Counted from the first letter of the stretch, positions 43,894-53,379 are shown. The stretch is DNA of 64,000 nucleotides from Balneolaceae bacterium (GCA_006969905.1 CP030887.1:496001-560000); one strand, 5' to 3'. The notes: generated by a model not told the origin, from the sequence alone. Made by a program: numbers and translations.

Positions 43894-44870
43894 TTAGATA
43901 ATGGCTCTGAACCACCGTAGGCAGCATTTATTAAATTGTCCGCGAAGTCTGATGGAGTACCTCTACGTAGCATATCATTTCTTTCTAAAAATGGTATTTT
44001 ATTATCAATATCTTCTTTAAAACTATTATCTAAACGACTACCCCAGTCATGCTTTCCCCAAGCTAATTCGACAACTGAGGGATCTAAGCTTAATTTTCTA
44101 GCAACTATCACCTGAGCATCTTCTGGATGTTCCATTATCCAAACTTTAGCACGCCTTAGCACAGATGCAACTGCCCTCACAATGTCTGGATTTTGGGATT
44201 CTAAATTCTCAGAAACGGCAGCAACACTTTGTATAACTTGATCTCCTCCTCTAACGGGTACCCCCTTTTCTTCAATCACTTGTTCTTCAACAAAAGGAGG
44301 CCATATAGCCCATCCGTCAATGTCTCCCCTCTCAAATGCTGGTTGAGCAATACCAGGCTCCATAAAATTTAACTCGATTTGATCACTCGAAATTCCTGCT
44401 TGTTCAAGAGCTTTAAGCAATCCATAATGTGAACTAGTGCCTTGAAGTACGGCAATTCTAAGACCCCTTAAATCAGATACAGAACTAACTCCTAGATTTG
44501 GTTTTACTAAAATTTCCTGCTGCAAAGTAGCGCTTAATTCAAAAATACTAAGATCTACACCTCTGGCTTTAGTCACCGCAACGGGAGGTGCTGCGGCAAA
44601 TAAAAACTGAAGATCACCTGAATCAAAAGCTCCAGTAATACTTTGCAGATTATCGTATTCTCTAAAAACTACTGAATCGACAATACTACTTAACTCCTCT
44701 TCAATCCATCCAAAATGTTGAGCGATATAAAAAGGAGAATAATCTATTGCACTTGAAAATGTTCCAAATGCAACTATTTTTTTAGTATTACGACTATCTT
44801 TTTGATTACAAGCACTAGCAAAAACAAGTACTATTAGTGATAATATTTTTAGGTTGATTTGTTTACACAT
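43890..44870 (-). CDS. SsuA/NrtA-like substrate-binding lipoprotein
   Basis: This 326-residue protein has a lipoprotein signal peptide (ILSLIVLVFASACNQ, cysteine near 21), followed by an NMT1/SsuA-type binding fold: AIDYSPFYIAQHFGWIEEEL, LFAAAPPVAVTKARG, LRGLRIAVLQGTSSHYGLLKAL, and DGWAIWPPFVEEQVI. It captures the substrate for the importer encoded next to it. The ligand is unknown; sulfonates and nitrate-like ions are typical for the family, and a phosphonate is conceivable given the neighbouring locus but unsupported by motif. Confidence 0.87.
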   Translation of the reverse strand: MCKQINLKILSLIVLVFASACNQKDSRNTKKIVAFGTFSSAIDYSPFYIAQHFGWIEEELSSIVDSVVFREYDNLQSITGAFDSGDLQFLFAAAPPVAVTKARGVDLSIFELSATLQQEILVKPNLGVSSVSDLRGLRIAVLQGTSSHYGLLKALEQAGISSDQIELNFMEPGIAQPAFERGDIDGWAIWPPFVEEQVIEEKGVPVRGGDQVIQSVAAVSENLESQNPDIVRAVASVLRRAKVWIMEHPEDAQVIVARKLSLDPSVVELAWGKHDWGSRLDNSFKEDIDNKIPFLERNDMLRRGTPSDFADNLINAAYGGSEPLSK

Positions 44871-44889
44871 TTGTCTAGTTGATTAATAT

Positions 44890-46071
44890 TTAATTTGAAC
44901 ATGGATCAAAACCAGCAACTGCAAAGCTTTCAGGCGTGAATCCTTCTGGAAAAATAGTTTCTTCTATTAACGCATTTTTCCAGCTTCGAACTTGATCAAG
45001 ACCCGTTGTCTTTCTAAGATCTACCCCCCGTAGATTGGCATCGGAAAAATCAACAAAAGTTATATCTGTCCCTGAAAAAGTTGCATTTCGCAAATCACTT
45101 GAGGCAAAAGAAGTCCCTCTTAGTTTGGCATTAGAAAAGTCAGTATCTAGTGCTGATGAATTAGCTAAGCAAGCGGTTAATAAACTTGCAGCTGATAAAT
45201 CAGCAGAATCTAATATTGCATTATTTAAATCTACATGATCTAGTTTAGCAAATCTTAAATCAGCGTGTTTTAAATCTGCGCGGATCATTCCTGCGTTAAT
45301 AAAATTAGCTCCTCTTAGTTTAGCACTATTAAATACAGATCTTGGAAGCCAGGCATCGGTAAAAGTGCCCCCTTGAAGATCTGATCTGCTGAAGTTTACT
45401 CTTGTTAAGTTCATTTCGGAAAAATCCATATAGGTAAACCTAGCACCCTCAAGCCAAGCTTCCTCAAAAAACCAAAGCTCTGGATTATTTCTTTGCATAG
45501 TACCTAAAAATTCTTCCCTAAGAATCCAATCATAAGCAGTTTCTGCCAATGTTGTAGAGATTAACTCTATTCCATCACTAGGCCCTTCCCTATTAGCGCG
45601 TGCATATTCTCTAAAAAGAGTACGGGAACGACTTAGAAGTATATATTCTCTATCACTATAACTAAGATAGAAAAGATCCCGAAGTGGGCCATACCATACT
45701 GGTTCTGGTTCAGAAATTACTGATCGAAACGCAATCTCATAAAGAGTTCTAATTCCGGCTGCTCGTACAGCTGGGGATTCTGCTTCTAATTGACTAGTCG
45801 CTACAAACAAACCTTGTTCAGTTCTAGCAATTCTATTTTCAATAGATTCCTGAACATATTGTGAGTAAGCAAATAATGCAGTTAGAAAAAACATTAATAA
45901 TCCCACAATTACACCCCACCCCTCAATACTCACATTTAGAGGCTTTGGTTTTAGTTTAATTTCAAAGCCCTTACTTTTTGTACTTTCTTCCCCAGTAGTT
46001 TTTACGACTGATTTAATACCTCTTCTATCTTCTAGAGGATTCGTACCCGTATTTGAATTATCATTAGACAT
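44890..46071 (-). CDS. Membrane-anchored pentapeptide-repeat protein
   Basis: About 393 residues if it starts at the ATG at 46071 (MSNDNSNTGTNP); an in-frame ATG at 46110 would add 13 atypical residues. One transmembrane helix (GWGVIVGLLMFFLTALFAY, about residues 50-70) is followed by a helical linker (to about 205). A right-handed pentapeptide-repeat helix of about 30 coils follows, with repeated A(D/N)Lxx units such as LRGAN, RADLK, HADLR and LRNAT. It ends with a short cap (GFDPCSN). It precedes the ABC importer by 19 bp on the same strand, so it is probably co-expressed and may tether or regulate the importer. No known function. Confidence 0.8.
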   Translation of the reverse strand: MSNDNSNTGTNPLEDRRGIKSVVKTTGEESTKSKGFEIKLKPKPLNVSIEGWGVIVGLLMFFLTALFAYSQYVQESIENRIARTEQGLFVATSQLEAESPAVRAAGIRTLYEIAFRSVISEPEPVWYGPLRDLFYLSYSDREYILLSRSRTLFREYARANREGPSDGIELISTTLAETAYDWILREEFLGTMQRNNPELWFFEEAWLEGARFTYMDFSEMNLTRVNFSRSDLQGGTFTDAWLPRSVFNSAKLRGANFINAGMIRADLKHADLRFAKLDHVDLNNAILDSADLSAASLLTACLANSSALDTDFSNAKLRGTSFASSDLRNATFSGTDITFVDFSDANLRGVDLRKTTGLDQVRSWKNALIEETIFPEGFTPESFAVAGFDPCSN

Positions 46072-46110
46072 ATGCCGAAACCGAAAGTATTTGAGCTTAA
46101 TAAACAACAA

Positions 46111-46598
46111 AATTATAACCTTTTCAATAACTCATTATGGGACTGAATTTATTCTTAATAATATATTTGTTAATAATTCGGATATTTTCTGATGACCAAA
46201 TTATTGGCAAAAGAATCTGGATGATTGATAATGGGCTGGTGCCATTATCAAGAACAAGCTAATTTCCATGAGCTGTATTATCATATCAATCAATGGAGCA
46301 TGTGATTCAGTTTGAATAATCGACTCCTTAACCTAGTTCCGTAGGTCTCCTGCGGAACTTCTATCCAAAGCCTGCCTACCACATAGACAAGGCAAACAGG
46401 CCCCAGCTTCCACACCAAAGCACAAGCAAATCTAACCCAGTAACCTAACTTCGAATTAGTATCAGGAGTTGTACTTTTTAAAAAAATGATTACTGACAGT
46501 CCGCCAATTAAAAAAATTACTCACCGCCCACCTTCACAAAACACTCATATTTTTTGAGTATCCTTGCAGGATATGAACACAACTTAATACTCAGACTT
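46111..46598. other. Intergenic region with one REP-like palindrome
   Basis: 488 bp without a convincing gene. It contains a palindrome with arms gttccg (46336-46341) and cggaac (46353-46358), matching those at 8163 and 49083. A ctgcctacc...ggcaaacagg dyad follows, and the promoter of the S9 peptidase gene should lie near the right end. Confidence 0.55.
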
Positions 46599-48509
46599 AT
46601 GAAAAGATTCGCAATGCTGTCGCTACTGATCCTGGTGCCTTTTGCCTTGCAGGCACAGGAACGTATGACCCCGGAATTATTATGGAAACTGGGGCGCGTT
46701 AGTGCTGCCGGGATTACCGAAGACGGGCAACATCTCATTTACTCAGTGTACTACCCGGATGTGGAGAACAATACAGGTGCACGAACCTACTATAAGGTTT
46801 CAGTACAGGGTGGCGAGCCCGAAGAAATTGAAAGTGCGGATGAGTATCTCCGGGATTCCAAAGTATCGGAGGATGGGCGATTCAAAGTGGGTCACAAAGA
46901 AGTGCAAATCGACCAGGTAAAAGGCAATGAGTTGTATCCCGATTACCCGGAGGCAAATGTACTCATCTACGAATCGCTGCATTACCGGCACTGGGACCGC
47001 TGGCTGGAAGGGAAGTACAATCATGTGTTCTTGCATCAGAAAGAGGGTGATAGCTGGGACGAAGGCATCGATATTATGGAGGGGCAACGCTTTTTCACCC
47101 CTACTATTCCTTTTGGCGGCACTGACGATTATATCATCCGACCGGATGGCAAATATGTGGTCTATGTAACCAAGCAGAAAACCGGGAAGGAGTACGTGCT
47201 GAGCACCAATACCGATCTCTTTCAGTACGATACCGAAACGGGGAAAACCATTAACCTGACGGATGAAAATGAAGGCTATGACACTCACCCCGTGTATGGC
47301 CCGGATGGAGAAAGCCTGGCATATCTGAGCATGAAACGTGACGGTTACGAAGCGGACAAGAATGACCTGATCGTGCTGATAGACGGAAAGAAAACGAATC
47401 TTACAGCCGACTGGAACGGAACCGTGAATATTTTCACCTGGGCGAATTCGGGGGATAAGATCTATTTCAGTGCGCCGGTGGATGGAACCGTGCAAGTGTT
47501 TGAAGTTAGCCTGAATAATCCCGGAAAAGTAACCCAGCTAACCGAGGGGGCATTTGATGTGACCGGTATCGTAGCTGATTTGGGAGACCACCTGATTGTT
47601 ACACGCAGGGATATGAATCATGCTACCGAAATCTTTTCGTATGCGCTGGATGATGAGACCTTTACACAACTGAGCAAGGCCAATAATGAGATTTATGATT
47701 CCATTGAATTGAGCAAAATCGAGAAGCGCGTGATGACCACCACCGATGGTAAAGAAATGCTGACATGGGTGATTTATCCTCCGGGTTTCGATCCTGAAAA
47801 GAAGTACCCGACGCTGCTGTATGCACAGGGCGGACCCCAGGGCGCTTTATCGCAGTTTTATTCGTTCCGATGGAATTTCCAGCTGATGGCGGCTCATGGC
47901 TATATCGTGGTGGCCCCAAACCGACGCGGAATGCCGGGTCATGGCGTGGAATGGAACGAAGAAATCTCCAAAGACTGGGGTGGTCAGGTGATGGATGATT
48001 ATCTCACCGCTATCGATGAAATGGCTAAAGAACCCTTTGTAGATAATGATCGCCTGGGTGCGGTGGGCGCCAGTTATGGGGGCTATTCAGTGTTTTACCT
48101 GGCAGGCATTCATGAAAACCGGTTTAAAACTTTCATTTCTCATGATGGTGTCTTCGACTTACGAAGTATGTACGGCACTACCGAGGAGCTGTTCTTTGTG
48201 AACTGGGATATCGGAGGTCCATATTGGGAAAAGGATAATGTAGCCGCTCAAAAAAGCTATGAGCAGTTTAATCCCATTAATTTTGTTCAGAACTGGGATA
48301 CCCCGATGCTGATTTACCAGGGAGGAAAGGATTATCGTGTACCGATCGGGCAGAGTTTGGCCGCTTACCAGGCGCTACAGCTACTTGGAATAAAATCGAA
48401 GCTGGTGTATTTCCCGGAGGAGAACCACTGGGTGCTGAATGGACAGAATGCGCAAATCTGGCATGCTGAGTTTTATAATTGGCTGGAAGAAACGCTTAAG
48501 GAGCAATAG
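46599..48509 (+). CDS. S9-family (prolyl oligopeptidase/DPP-like) secreted peptidase
   Basis: About 636 residues from the ATG at 46599, chosen because it gives a clean signal peptide (MLSLLILVPFALQAQ); an ATG 15 codons upstream would spoil it. A seven-bladed beta-propeller (about 25-370) is followed by an alpha/beta-hydrolase. The catalytic serine lies in GAVGASYGGYSVFYL, the aspartate in YQGGKDYRVPIGQS and the histidine in PEENHWVLNGQN. It cleaves peptides in the periplasm or at the surface. GC is clearly higher than in the preceding AT-rich block, marking that block's end. Confidence 0.92.
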   Translation: MKRFAMLSLLILVPFALQAQERMTPELLWKLGRVSAAGITEDGQHLIYSVYYPDVENNTGARTYYKVSVQGGEPEEIESADEYLRDSKVSEDGRFKVGHKEVQIDQVKGNELYPDYPEANVLIYESLHYRHWDRWLEGKYNHVFLHQKEGDSWDEGIDIMEGQRFFTPTIPFGGTDDYIIRPDGKYVVYVTKQKTGKEYVLSTNTDLFQYDTETGKTINLTDENEGYDTHPVYGPDGESLAYLSMKRDGYEADKNDLIVLIDGKKTNLTADWNGTVNIFTWANSGDKIYFSAPVDGTVQVFEVSLNNPGKVTQLTEGAFDVTGIVADLGDHLIVTRRDMNHATEIFSYALDDETFTQLSKANNEIYDSIELSKIEKRVMTTTDGKEMLTWVIYPPGFDPEKKYPTLLYAQGGPQGALSQFYSFRWNFQLMAAHGYIVVAPNRRGMPGHGVEWNEEISKDWGGQVMDDYLTAIDEMAKEPFVDNDRLGAVGASYGGYSVFYLAGIHENRFKTFISHDGVFDLRSMYGTTEELFFVNWDIGGPYWEKDNVAAQKSYEQFNPINFVQNWDTPMLIYQGGKDYRVPIGQSLAAYQALQLLGIKSKLVYFPEENHWVLNGQNAQIWHAEFYNWLEETLKEQ

Positions 48510-48518
48510 AACTGTTGA

Positions 48519-49105
48519 ACATTCACGAGCCTGCCTCTGCCGGTAGGCAGGCGGAGCGAAGTGATCTCCCCGGTCTGCATCAGGAGATTGCTTCGTCGCA
48601 TGCACTCCTCGCAAAAGGATACATTCACGAGCGGAGCGAAGTGATCTCTAAATCCGGGCTACATTCCTGAGATTGCTTCGCTCTGCTCGCAAAGTCTGTA
48701 TAATTTAAAATACCTCTCCTGTTTTTCGCTGAGTAATATACAAGGATGATAACGTGAGGTTTCTTCGTTACTCCAATCCAGTACTCATTTTAGGTCATTG
48801 CAAGGAGGCGGGATTAATGTAAAAAGTATTGTGATACATCGACCCAGCAATCTCAGCGGTGAATTAACGACACGGCATTGCCTTGCACAGATCCGGGCTT
48901 TTGCCGCAGGATGACTACTTGGCAATATTTCTTTATAGGTATTAAACCGCGCACTGGAGTAAAATCCGGATTCCTGCCTTCGCAGGAATGACTATCTGAA
49001 GCTGCTGCGTCTTATACTGAATCTTCACATTTCAACAACTACCCCTCTCGCCATTGATCGCTTTTTGGTCTGGTTAACTCTGGTTCCGTAGCTCTGCTGC
49101 GGAAC
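48519..49105. repeat. Field of dispersed repeats between the S9 peptidase and sbtA
   Basis: 808 bp without a gene (48510-49317) hold several repeat copies. Two units starting acattcacgag (48519 and 48621) each contain gcgaagtgatctc and its near-complement gagattgcttcg. A nested ctgcct...aggcag hairpin lies at about 48531-48552. A degenerate copy lies at about 48797-48920 (cattgcaaggagg...gcaatctcagc). An attcctgc/gcaggaat REP lies at 48970-48989, and a gttccg/cggaac palindrome at 49083-49105. The first type resembles the widespread bacterial 'gagattgcttcgc' repeat family. Confidence 0.7.
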
Positions 49106-49317
49106 TCCTGATTGAAGCCTGACTTTGTCGTCAGACCGGTTCAGGGATTATCATACTAAACCTTCATTTTTTAAAACTGCCTCCTCTCCATTAATCGGTC
49201 TTCCACTATAAAGAAATCCACCGCATTACTTTTTTTCTGACAGGATGAAGTGGTATTTTCTGTTGCTTTAAAAACGCATACTGCATTCCGTGATATATCA
49301 ACCAATATGAGAATTGA

Positions 49318-50325
49318 ATGGATTTCTTAGGGGATTTCTTCCTGCGCTTTGTCGTACAATTTCAATCGCCAACACTGGGCTTTTTAATCGGGGGAATGCT
49401 GGTGGCTGCGTTAGGCAGTAAGCTGAAAATCCCTAATGCCATCTATCAGTTCATCGTATTTATGCTTTTGATGAAAATCGGGTTGAAAGGTGGAATTGAG
49501 ATCCGGGAAGCAAATCTAGCCGCCATGGCCCTCCCTGCATTTTTTTCTATTTTGATTGGTGTATTGATTGTGAGGGTAGGTGTAACTCTTTTTGGAATGC
49601 TGCCGGGTATTAATAAGACTGACGGCCTTGCAACTGCGGGATTGTTTGGTGCGGTAAGTGCCTCAACACTGGCTGTAGCCATCGTGATGCTGGAAGAAGA
49701 AGCTATCTTTTTTGAGGCCTGGGCTCCCGCATTGTATCCCTTTATGGATATTCCTGCATTAATACTTGCCATTGTACTGGCTAATATCCATCTCAAAAAG
49801 CAGAAGGAAGGGAAAGATACCAAAGTAAATGTATGGCAGATCATCAAAGACAGTTTACGGGGTTCGGCTTTATCTGCACTAATCCTGGGATTAGCCTTGG
49901 GACTCTTAACAAATTCCGGGAATGTCCTGGAATCCTTTTACGAGCCCTTGTTTAGGGGCTTCCTCTCTATTTTGATGTTAATCATGGGGATGGAAGCTTA
50001 TGATCGTATCAAAGAATTGCGTAGCGTTGCACACTGGTATGCTATTTATGCAGGCGTCGCTCCTCTGATGCATGGTCTGATCGCTTTCGGTTTAGGTTAT
50101 GTAGCCCATTTACTGGTGGGTTTCAGCCCGGGCGGCGTTGTGATACTGGCAGTTATGGCTTCGTCAAATTCAGATATATCAGGCCCACCAACTTTGCGGG
50201 CAGGAATTCCTTCTGCAAACCCTTCTGCCTATATTGGGGCATCGACCAGTGTTGGAACACCTGTTTCAATTGCGATCGGAATTCCGCTGTTTATAGCGTT
50301 AGCACAAATAGTTTTTGGGCTATGA
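49318..50325 (+). CDS. sbtA: Sodium-dependent bicarbonate transporter SbtA
   Basis: This 335-residue membrane protein of the SbtA family has ten hydrophobic segments in two inverted five-helix halves. Conserved stretches are FVVQFQSPTLGFLIGGMLVAALGS at the N-terminus, GLFGAVSASTLAVAIVMLE in the first half, and VMASSNSDISGPPTLRAGIPSANPSAYIGASTSVGTPV in the second, which carry the sodium and bicarbonate ligand serines. It imports bicarbonate, known from cyanobacteria and also found in heterotrophs. The PII-like regulator SbtB is encoded 36 bp downstream. The gene follows the repeat field, and no ribosome-binding site is obvious. Confidence 0.93.
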   Translation: MDFLGDFFLRFVVQFQSPTLGFLIGGMLVAALGSKLKIPNAIYQFIVFMLLMKIGLKGGIEIREANLAAMALPAFFSILIGVLIVRVGVTLFGMLPGINKTDGLATAGLFGAVSASTLAVAIVMLEEEAIFFEAWAPALYPFMDIPALILAIVLANIHLKKQKEGKDTKVNVWQIIKDSLRGSALSALILGLALGLLTNSGNVLESFYEPLFRGFLSILMLIMGMEAYDRIKELRSVAHWYAIYAGVAPLMHGLIAFGLGYVAHLLVGFSPGGVVILAVMASSNSDISGPPTLRAGIPSANPSAYIGASTSVGTPVSIAIGIPLFIALAQIVFGL

Positions 50326-50361
50326 TTTGTATAATACGATATCATACAAGAGGAGATGATC

Positions 50362-50691
50362 ATGAAGTTTTATAAAGCAAAAAAAGTCGTAATCATTGCA
50401 GAGAAAATACTCTCTTCAAAAATCTGTGAGATCATAGAATCGAATGGAGCTCGTGGTTATACGGTGGTTCCGGCGGGCGGAAAAGGTGCTCACAATATGC
50501 ACTACACTTCAGAACGGGCTTCTGTTGTGGATGATTTTTCGAATGTAAGGATTGAGGTTATCGTCAAAAATAAATCAATAGCTGAAAGTATTGGCAGTCA
50601 GGTTGTAGAGAATTGTTTTGAAAATTATTCGGGTATCGTTTACCTGGAAGATGTGGAGATTTTGCGCCCTGATAAATTCAACGGTGGGTAA
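50362..50691 (+). CDS. sbtB: PII-like regulator SbtB
   Basis: This 109-residue protein has the PII fold: KAKKVVIIAEKILSSKICEIIESNGARGYTVV, a T-loop with GGKGAHNMHYTSERA, and the C-terminal IVYLEDVEILRPDKFNGG. The start at 50362 is preferred because AGGAG lies six bases before it; the ATG at 50356 abuts that sequence. SbtB binds adenyl nucleotides and gates SbtA. The C-terminal redox R-loop with cysteines seen in cyanobacterial SbtB is missing here, so redox control of that type is not expected. Confidence 0.9.
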   Translation: MKFYKAKKVVIIAEKILSSKICEIIESNGARGYTVVPAGGKGAHNMHYTSERASVVDDFSNVRIEVIVKNKSIAESIGSQVVENCFENYSGIVYLEDVEILRPDKFNGG

Positions 50692-50741
50692 ATTTAGCAC
50701 ATGATTATAAATCTGTATTTCGTTTTCCTGTTTTCTAAGCT

Positions 50742-51473
50742 TTACACTTCAATAGTTTCTTCCCGTGCTATCGATCGCTTTTGGATAAGCCAAAATGTAC
50801 CCCAAACCATCAGCGACCAAACTACAAAAATAGCTTCGAGGATCAACAGGTAAGCCGGCCATTCGGGCAAGATGCTAAAAAAGGTAGTACCGGGTGGTTT
50901 GCCCATTATGTAGAGATAGTTACTGCCCAGTGCCAGGTTTATAAAATACATGAAAGTCGCTACAACATTCAGTGCAATTACCGTTCGGAATACATCTTTT
51001 AATGTTAGTTGCCATCCCCAAACAATTGCGGGATAAATTGCCAGAAGCACCAGGAAAAGGTGAACCGACCAGTACCGGATAGCATCGTAATGGAATAATG
51101 AAAACTGTATGGATGGAGTGAAGTTTGCTTGTGCAACTCCTAAAACAACCCAGAAAAAAACTGTGGCCCAGGTAGTCCGGTCTTTCTTTAGATACACCCA
51201 GATCATAACGAAAGGCAAAAAGTTGCACATGTGCAGAGGGATGTCTTTAGTGTGGTCAAAAGTTCCCGTATACAGGTTCAACGGAATTTTTGATAATTGC
51301 AGGATCGAAAGAACAATTGCAATGCCGAGCAGTACCTTTCCTTGCTGTTCTTCTGATTTTTGGGGAGCCGCCCTGATAAACCATACCGAATATCCCAGAA
51401 AAGCAATCAGCAATAGTATATGCTCCGGGGTATAAGAAGAGAATAAATGTGTAGTACCGAAAAAGGAATTCAA
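50742..51473 (-). CDS. TIGR02206-family (YwaF-like) membrane protein
   Basis: This 243-residue protein with about seven membrane segments has the family features YTPEHILLLIAFLGY near the start, DIPLHMCNFLPFVMIWVYL in the middle, and YWSVHLFLVLLAIYP followed by NYLYIMGKPPGTTFFSILPEWPAYLL. Function unknown for the family. It is convergent with sbtB and about 90 bp from the end of the DUF6265 gene on the same strand. Confidence 0.85.
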   Translation of the reverse strand: MNSFFGTTHLFSSYTPEHILLLIAFLGYSVWFIRAAPQKSEEQQGKVLLGIAIVLSILQLSKIPLNLYTGTFDHTKDIPLHMCNFLPFVMIWVYLKKDRTTWATVFFWVVLGVAQANFTPSIQFSLFHYDAIRYWSVHLFLVLLAIYPAIVWGWQLTLKDVFRTVIALNVVATFMYFINLALGSNYLYIMGKPPGTTFFSILPEWPAYLLILEAIFVVWSLMVWGTFWLIQKRSIAREETIEV

Positions 51474-51566
51474 ACTAACAAATTCTGGTAATAGGTATCA
51501 AAAAAAGATGATCTGCTTTTTATTTCGTCCTTAATTACAAGAAATTTGAGAAGAAAATAAAGCGAT

Positions 51567-52091
51567 TCAGCCTTTTCTTCGTGTATACTCAAATACCATT
51601 TCTCGTGCCGGGCCATCCACACGTTCCATAGCTACATACATGGTACAGTCATTTTTTCCTTTTTTCTCAATAGTAAATCCATCAAACCAGAATTTATTCT
51701 TGTCTTTCTTTACCAGGCGAAACTCCTGAACTTCACCTTTTTCTTCCCAACCCGTTAAATCAGCATTAAAATGTTTAAGCCGTATGGTAAGCGTGTTTTC
51801 TATTTCGGATATGATAATGAACTCGTAAAAGCCAATCTCTCCTGCCCTTACTGACCGGAACATTCCCATCATAGCACCACCTACAGGACCGGACCAGATA
51901 TCTTCAACCAACCCTCCGAAAGCTTCCCCCACCCAGTTACCTGAAAGCCACGCCATTTCCCCTATTTTGGCATCTGGGCTATTTGCCGGATTGTCCAGTT
52001 TTAAAGTGTTCTCTGTATATGCACTTTGTGCTGTTGCGTAGCCGGTGCTTATGCTAACCAGCAATACTAAGTATACTGTTAAAGTTTTCAT
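51567..52091 (-). CDS. DUF6265-family secreted protein
   Basis: About 174 residues from the ATG at 52091. It has a signal peptide (LTVYLVLLVSISTGYATAQ) and one beta-barrel-like domain: MAWLSGNWVGEAFGGLVEDIWS, GAMMGMFRSVRAGEIGFYEFI, and a C-terminal MVFEYTRRKG. The alternative ATG at 52103 would overlap the sigma-factor stop. It is the third gene of a unit with a DGPF protein and an ECF sigma factor, and is thus a candidate regulon product or partner. Molecular function unknown. Confidence 0.83.
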   Translation of the reverse strand: MKTLTVYLVLLVSISTGYATAQSAYTENTLKLDNPANSPDAKIGEMAWLSGNWVGEAFGGLVEDIWSGPVGGAMMGMFRSVRAGEIGFYEFIIISEIENTLTIRLKHFNADLTGWEEKGEVQEFRLVKKDKNKFWFDGFTIEKKGKNDCTMYVAMERVDGPAREMVFEYTRRKG

Positions 52092-52092
52092 T

Positions 52093-53373
52093 TCAATTCT
52101 CATTAATATTTAGGGTATCGCATTCCACAATTTTTTTACCTATAAAAACCCGATCCGCTTCGGAATGTGAGTAGTCCAAAGCAACACGGTAATAGGATTT
52201 TGCTTTTTCGAAATTGCCTAATCTCGCATTCATCTCGGCTTTAGAAGCATAAATCAGCGCCTTTTTTTCGGAGACTGTTTCTTCCAGCTTCTCCAGTTCA
52301 GCCAAACCAGCACCAGGCCCTTCCAATCGGCTTAATGCAATAATGTAGTTTAGCTGTATTACATCAGAATGATCCATTTCCAAAAGCTTCCGGTAACAAT
52401 ACACAATGGAAGACCAGTCTGTTTCTTCGTAGGATGGAGCCATACAATGCAACGAGGCGATAGAGGACTCCAGGTGGAATTTGCTTAGCTTTTTACTCTG
52501 TCGTGATTCTTTTAAATAATAGAATCCCGCCTGAATCATCTTTTGATCCCATAAAGAACGGTCCTGATGTTCAAGGTCTATCATTTCCCCTACCTGGTTA
52601 ATCCGTGCAGGAAATCGTGCTATTGTCAGATACATAAGTGCTACCAAAGCGGATACTTTTCCCCGGTCAATCTCCGGGATTTCCAGCACCAATGTTGCCA
52701 GTCGCAAGGCCTCGTAACAAAGATCCTCGCTTATCACTTCATTGCTATGGCTTCGCTTATACCCCTCATTAAAGATGAGATAAATGATAGTTAAAACCGT
52801 ATCTATTCGATCAGAAACTTCTGATAGAAACGGAATACCGAGGTTTTCTCCTTCTCTTTGCTGAATCGCCTTTTTTGCCCTGAATATTCCTTTTTTCACA
52901 GCCCCACTTTTCATTAGTAAAGCACTGCCTATTTCCGCATCGCTAAAACCTGACAATACTTTAAGGGTGAGCATAATCCGGGATTTTGTTTTCAGTGCCG
53001 GATGGCAACAGGCAAACAGTACCCGCAGTTGGCTGTCTTTTATTTCATTGTCAAGAAAGAGCTCATCCAGCTTGTCTTCTACTTTTTCGAAATGGAGCTG
53101 CTCATTTTTTTCTGCATGTCGCTTAGCCCTTTTCAGCTCATTGATTAGTTTGTTTTTTGCAACCAGCATCAGCCAGGCTTCGGGATCTTCGGGTTTTCCT
53201 TTAACCGCCCATGTTTTCATTGCCGTTAAAAAAGTTTCCTGGATTATATCTTCTACCAATTCGGTGTGCTGGAAACCAAAAATACGGGTTAGAATAGCAG
53301 ACATCTTTCCCGATTGTTGACGGAAAAGATGCTCTACCACCGTTGTTGTACTATGTTGATTGGATGCGGTCAA
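52093..53373 (-). CDS. ECF sigma factor with C-terminal helical extension (ECF42-like)
   Basis: This 426-residue protein has sigma region 2 (FGFQHTELVEDIIQETFLTAMKTWAVKG) and region 4 (VLSGFSDAEIGSALLMKSGAVKKGIFRAKKAI). A DUF6596-type extension follows (LIFNEGYKRSHSNEVISEDLCYEALRLATLV), ending in TPR-like helices (about 345-420). This layout and the adjacent DGPF protein define the ECF42-like group, in which the extension, not an anti-sigma factor, controls activity. The gene lies six bases after the DGPF gene. Target promoters cannot be read here. Confidence 0.9.
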   Translation of the reverse strand: MTASNQHSTTTVVEHLFRQQSGKMSAILTRIFGFQHTELVEDIIQETFLTAMKTWAVKGKPEDPEAWLMLVAKNKLINELKRAKRHAEKNEQLHFEKVEDKLDELFLDNEIKDSQLRVLFACCHPALKTKSRIMLTLKVLSGFSDAEIGSALLMKSGAVKKGIFRAKKAIQQREGENLGIPFLSEVSDRIDTVLTIIYLIFNEGYKRSHSNEVISEDLCYEALRLATLVLEIPEIDRGKVSALVALMYLTIARFPARINQVGEMIDLEHQDRSLWDQKMIQAGFYYLKESRQSKKLSKFHLESSIASLHCMAPSYEETDWSSIVYCYRKLLEMDHSDVIQLNYIIALSRLEGPGAGLAELEKLEETVSEKKALIYASKAEMNARLGNFEKAKSYYRVALDYSHSEADRVFIGKKIVECDTLNINEN

Positions 53374-53379
53374 TCAGTA

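Noticed and set aside
42138-46110. Integrative island with att site at tRNA-Arg
   Set aside because: No integrase gene and no second copy of the tRNA 3' end was found in the window, so only compositional evidence remains.
46800-47495. 231-codon open frame antisense to the S9 peptidase
   Set aside because: It is a mirror of a GC-richer coding sequence, has no family resemblance, and the sense frame has all catalytic motifs.
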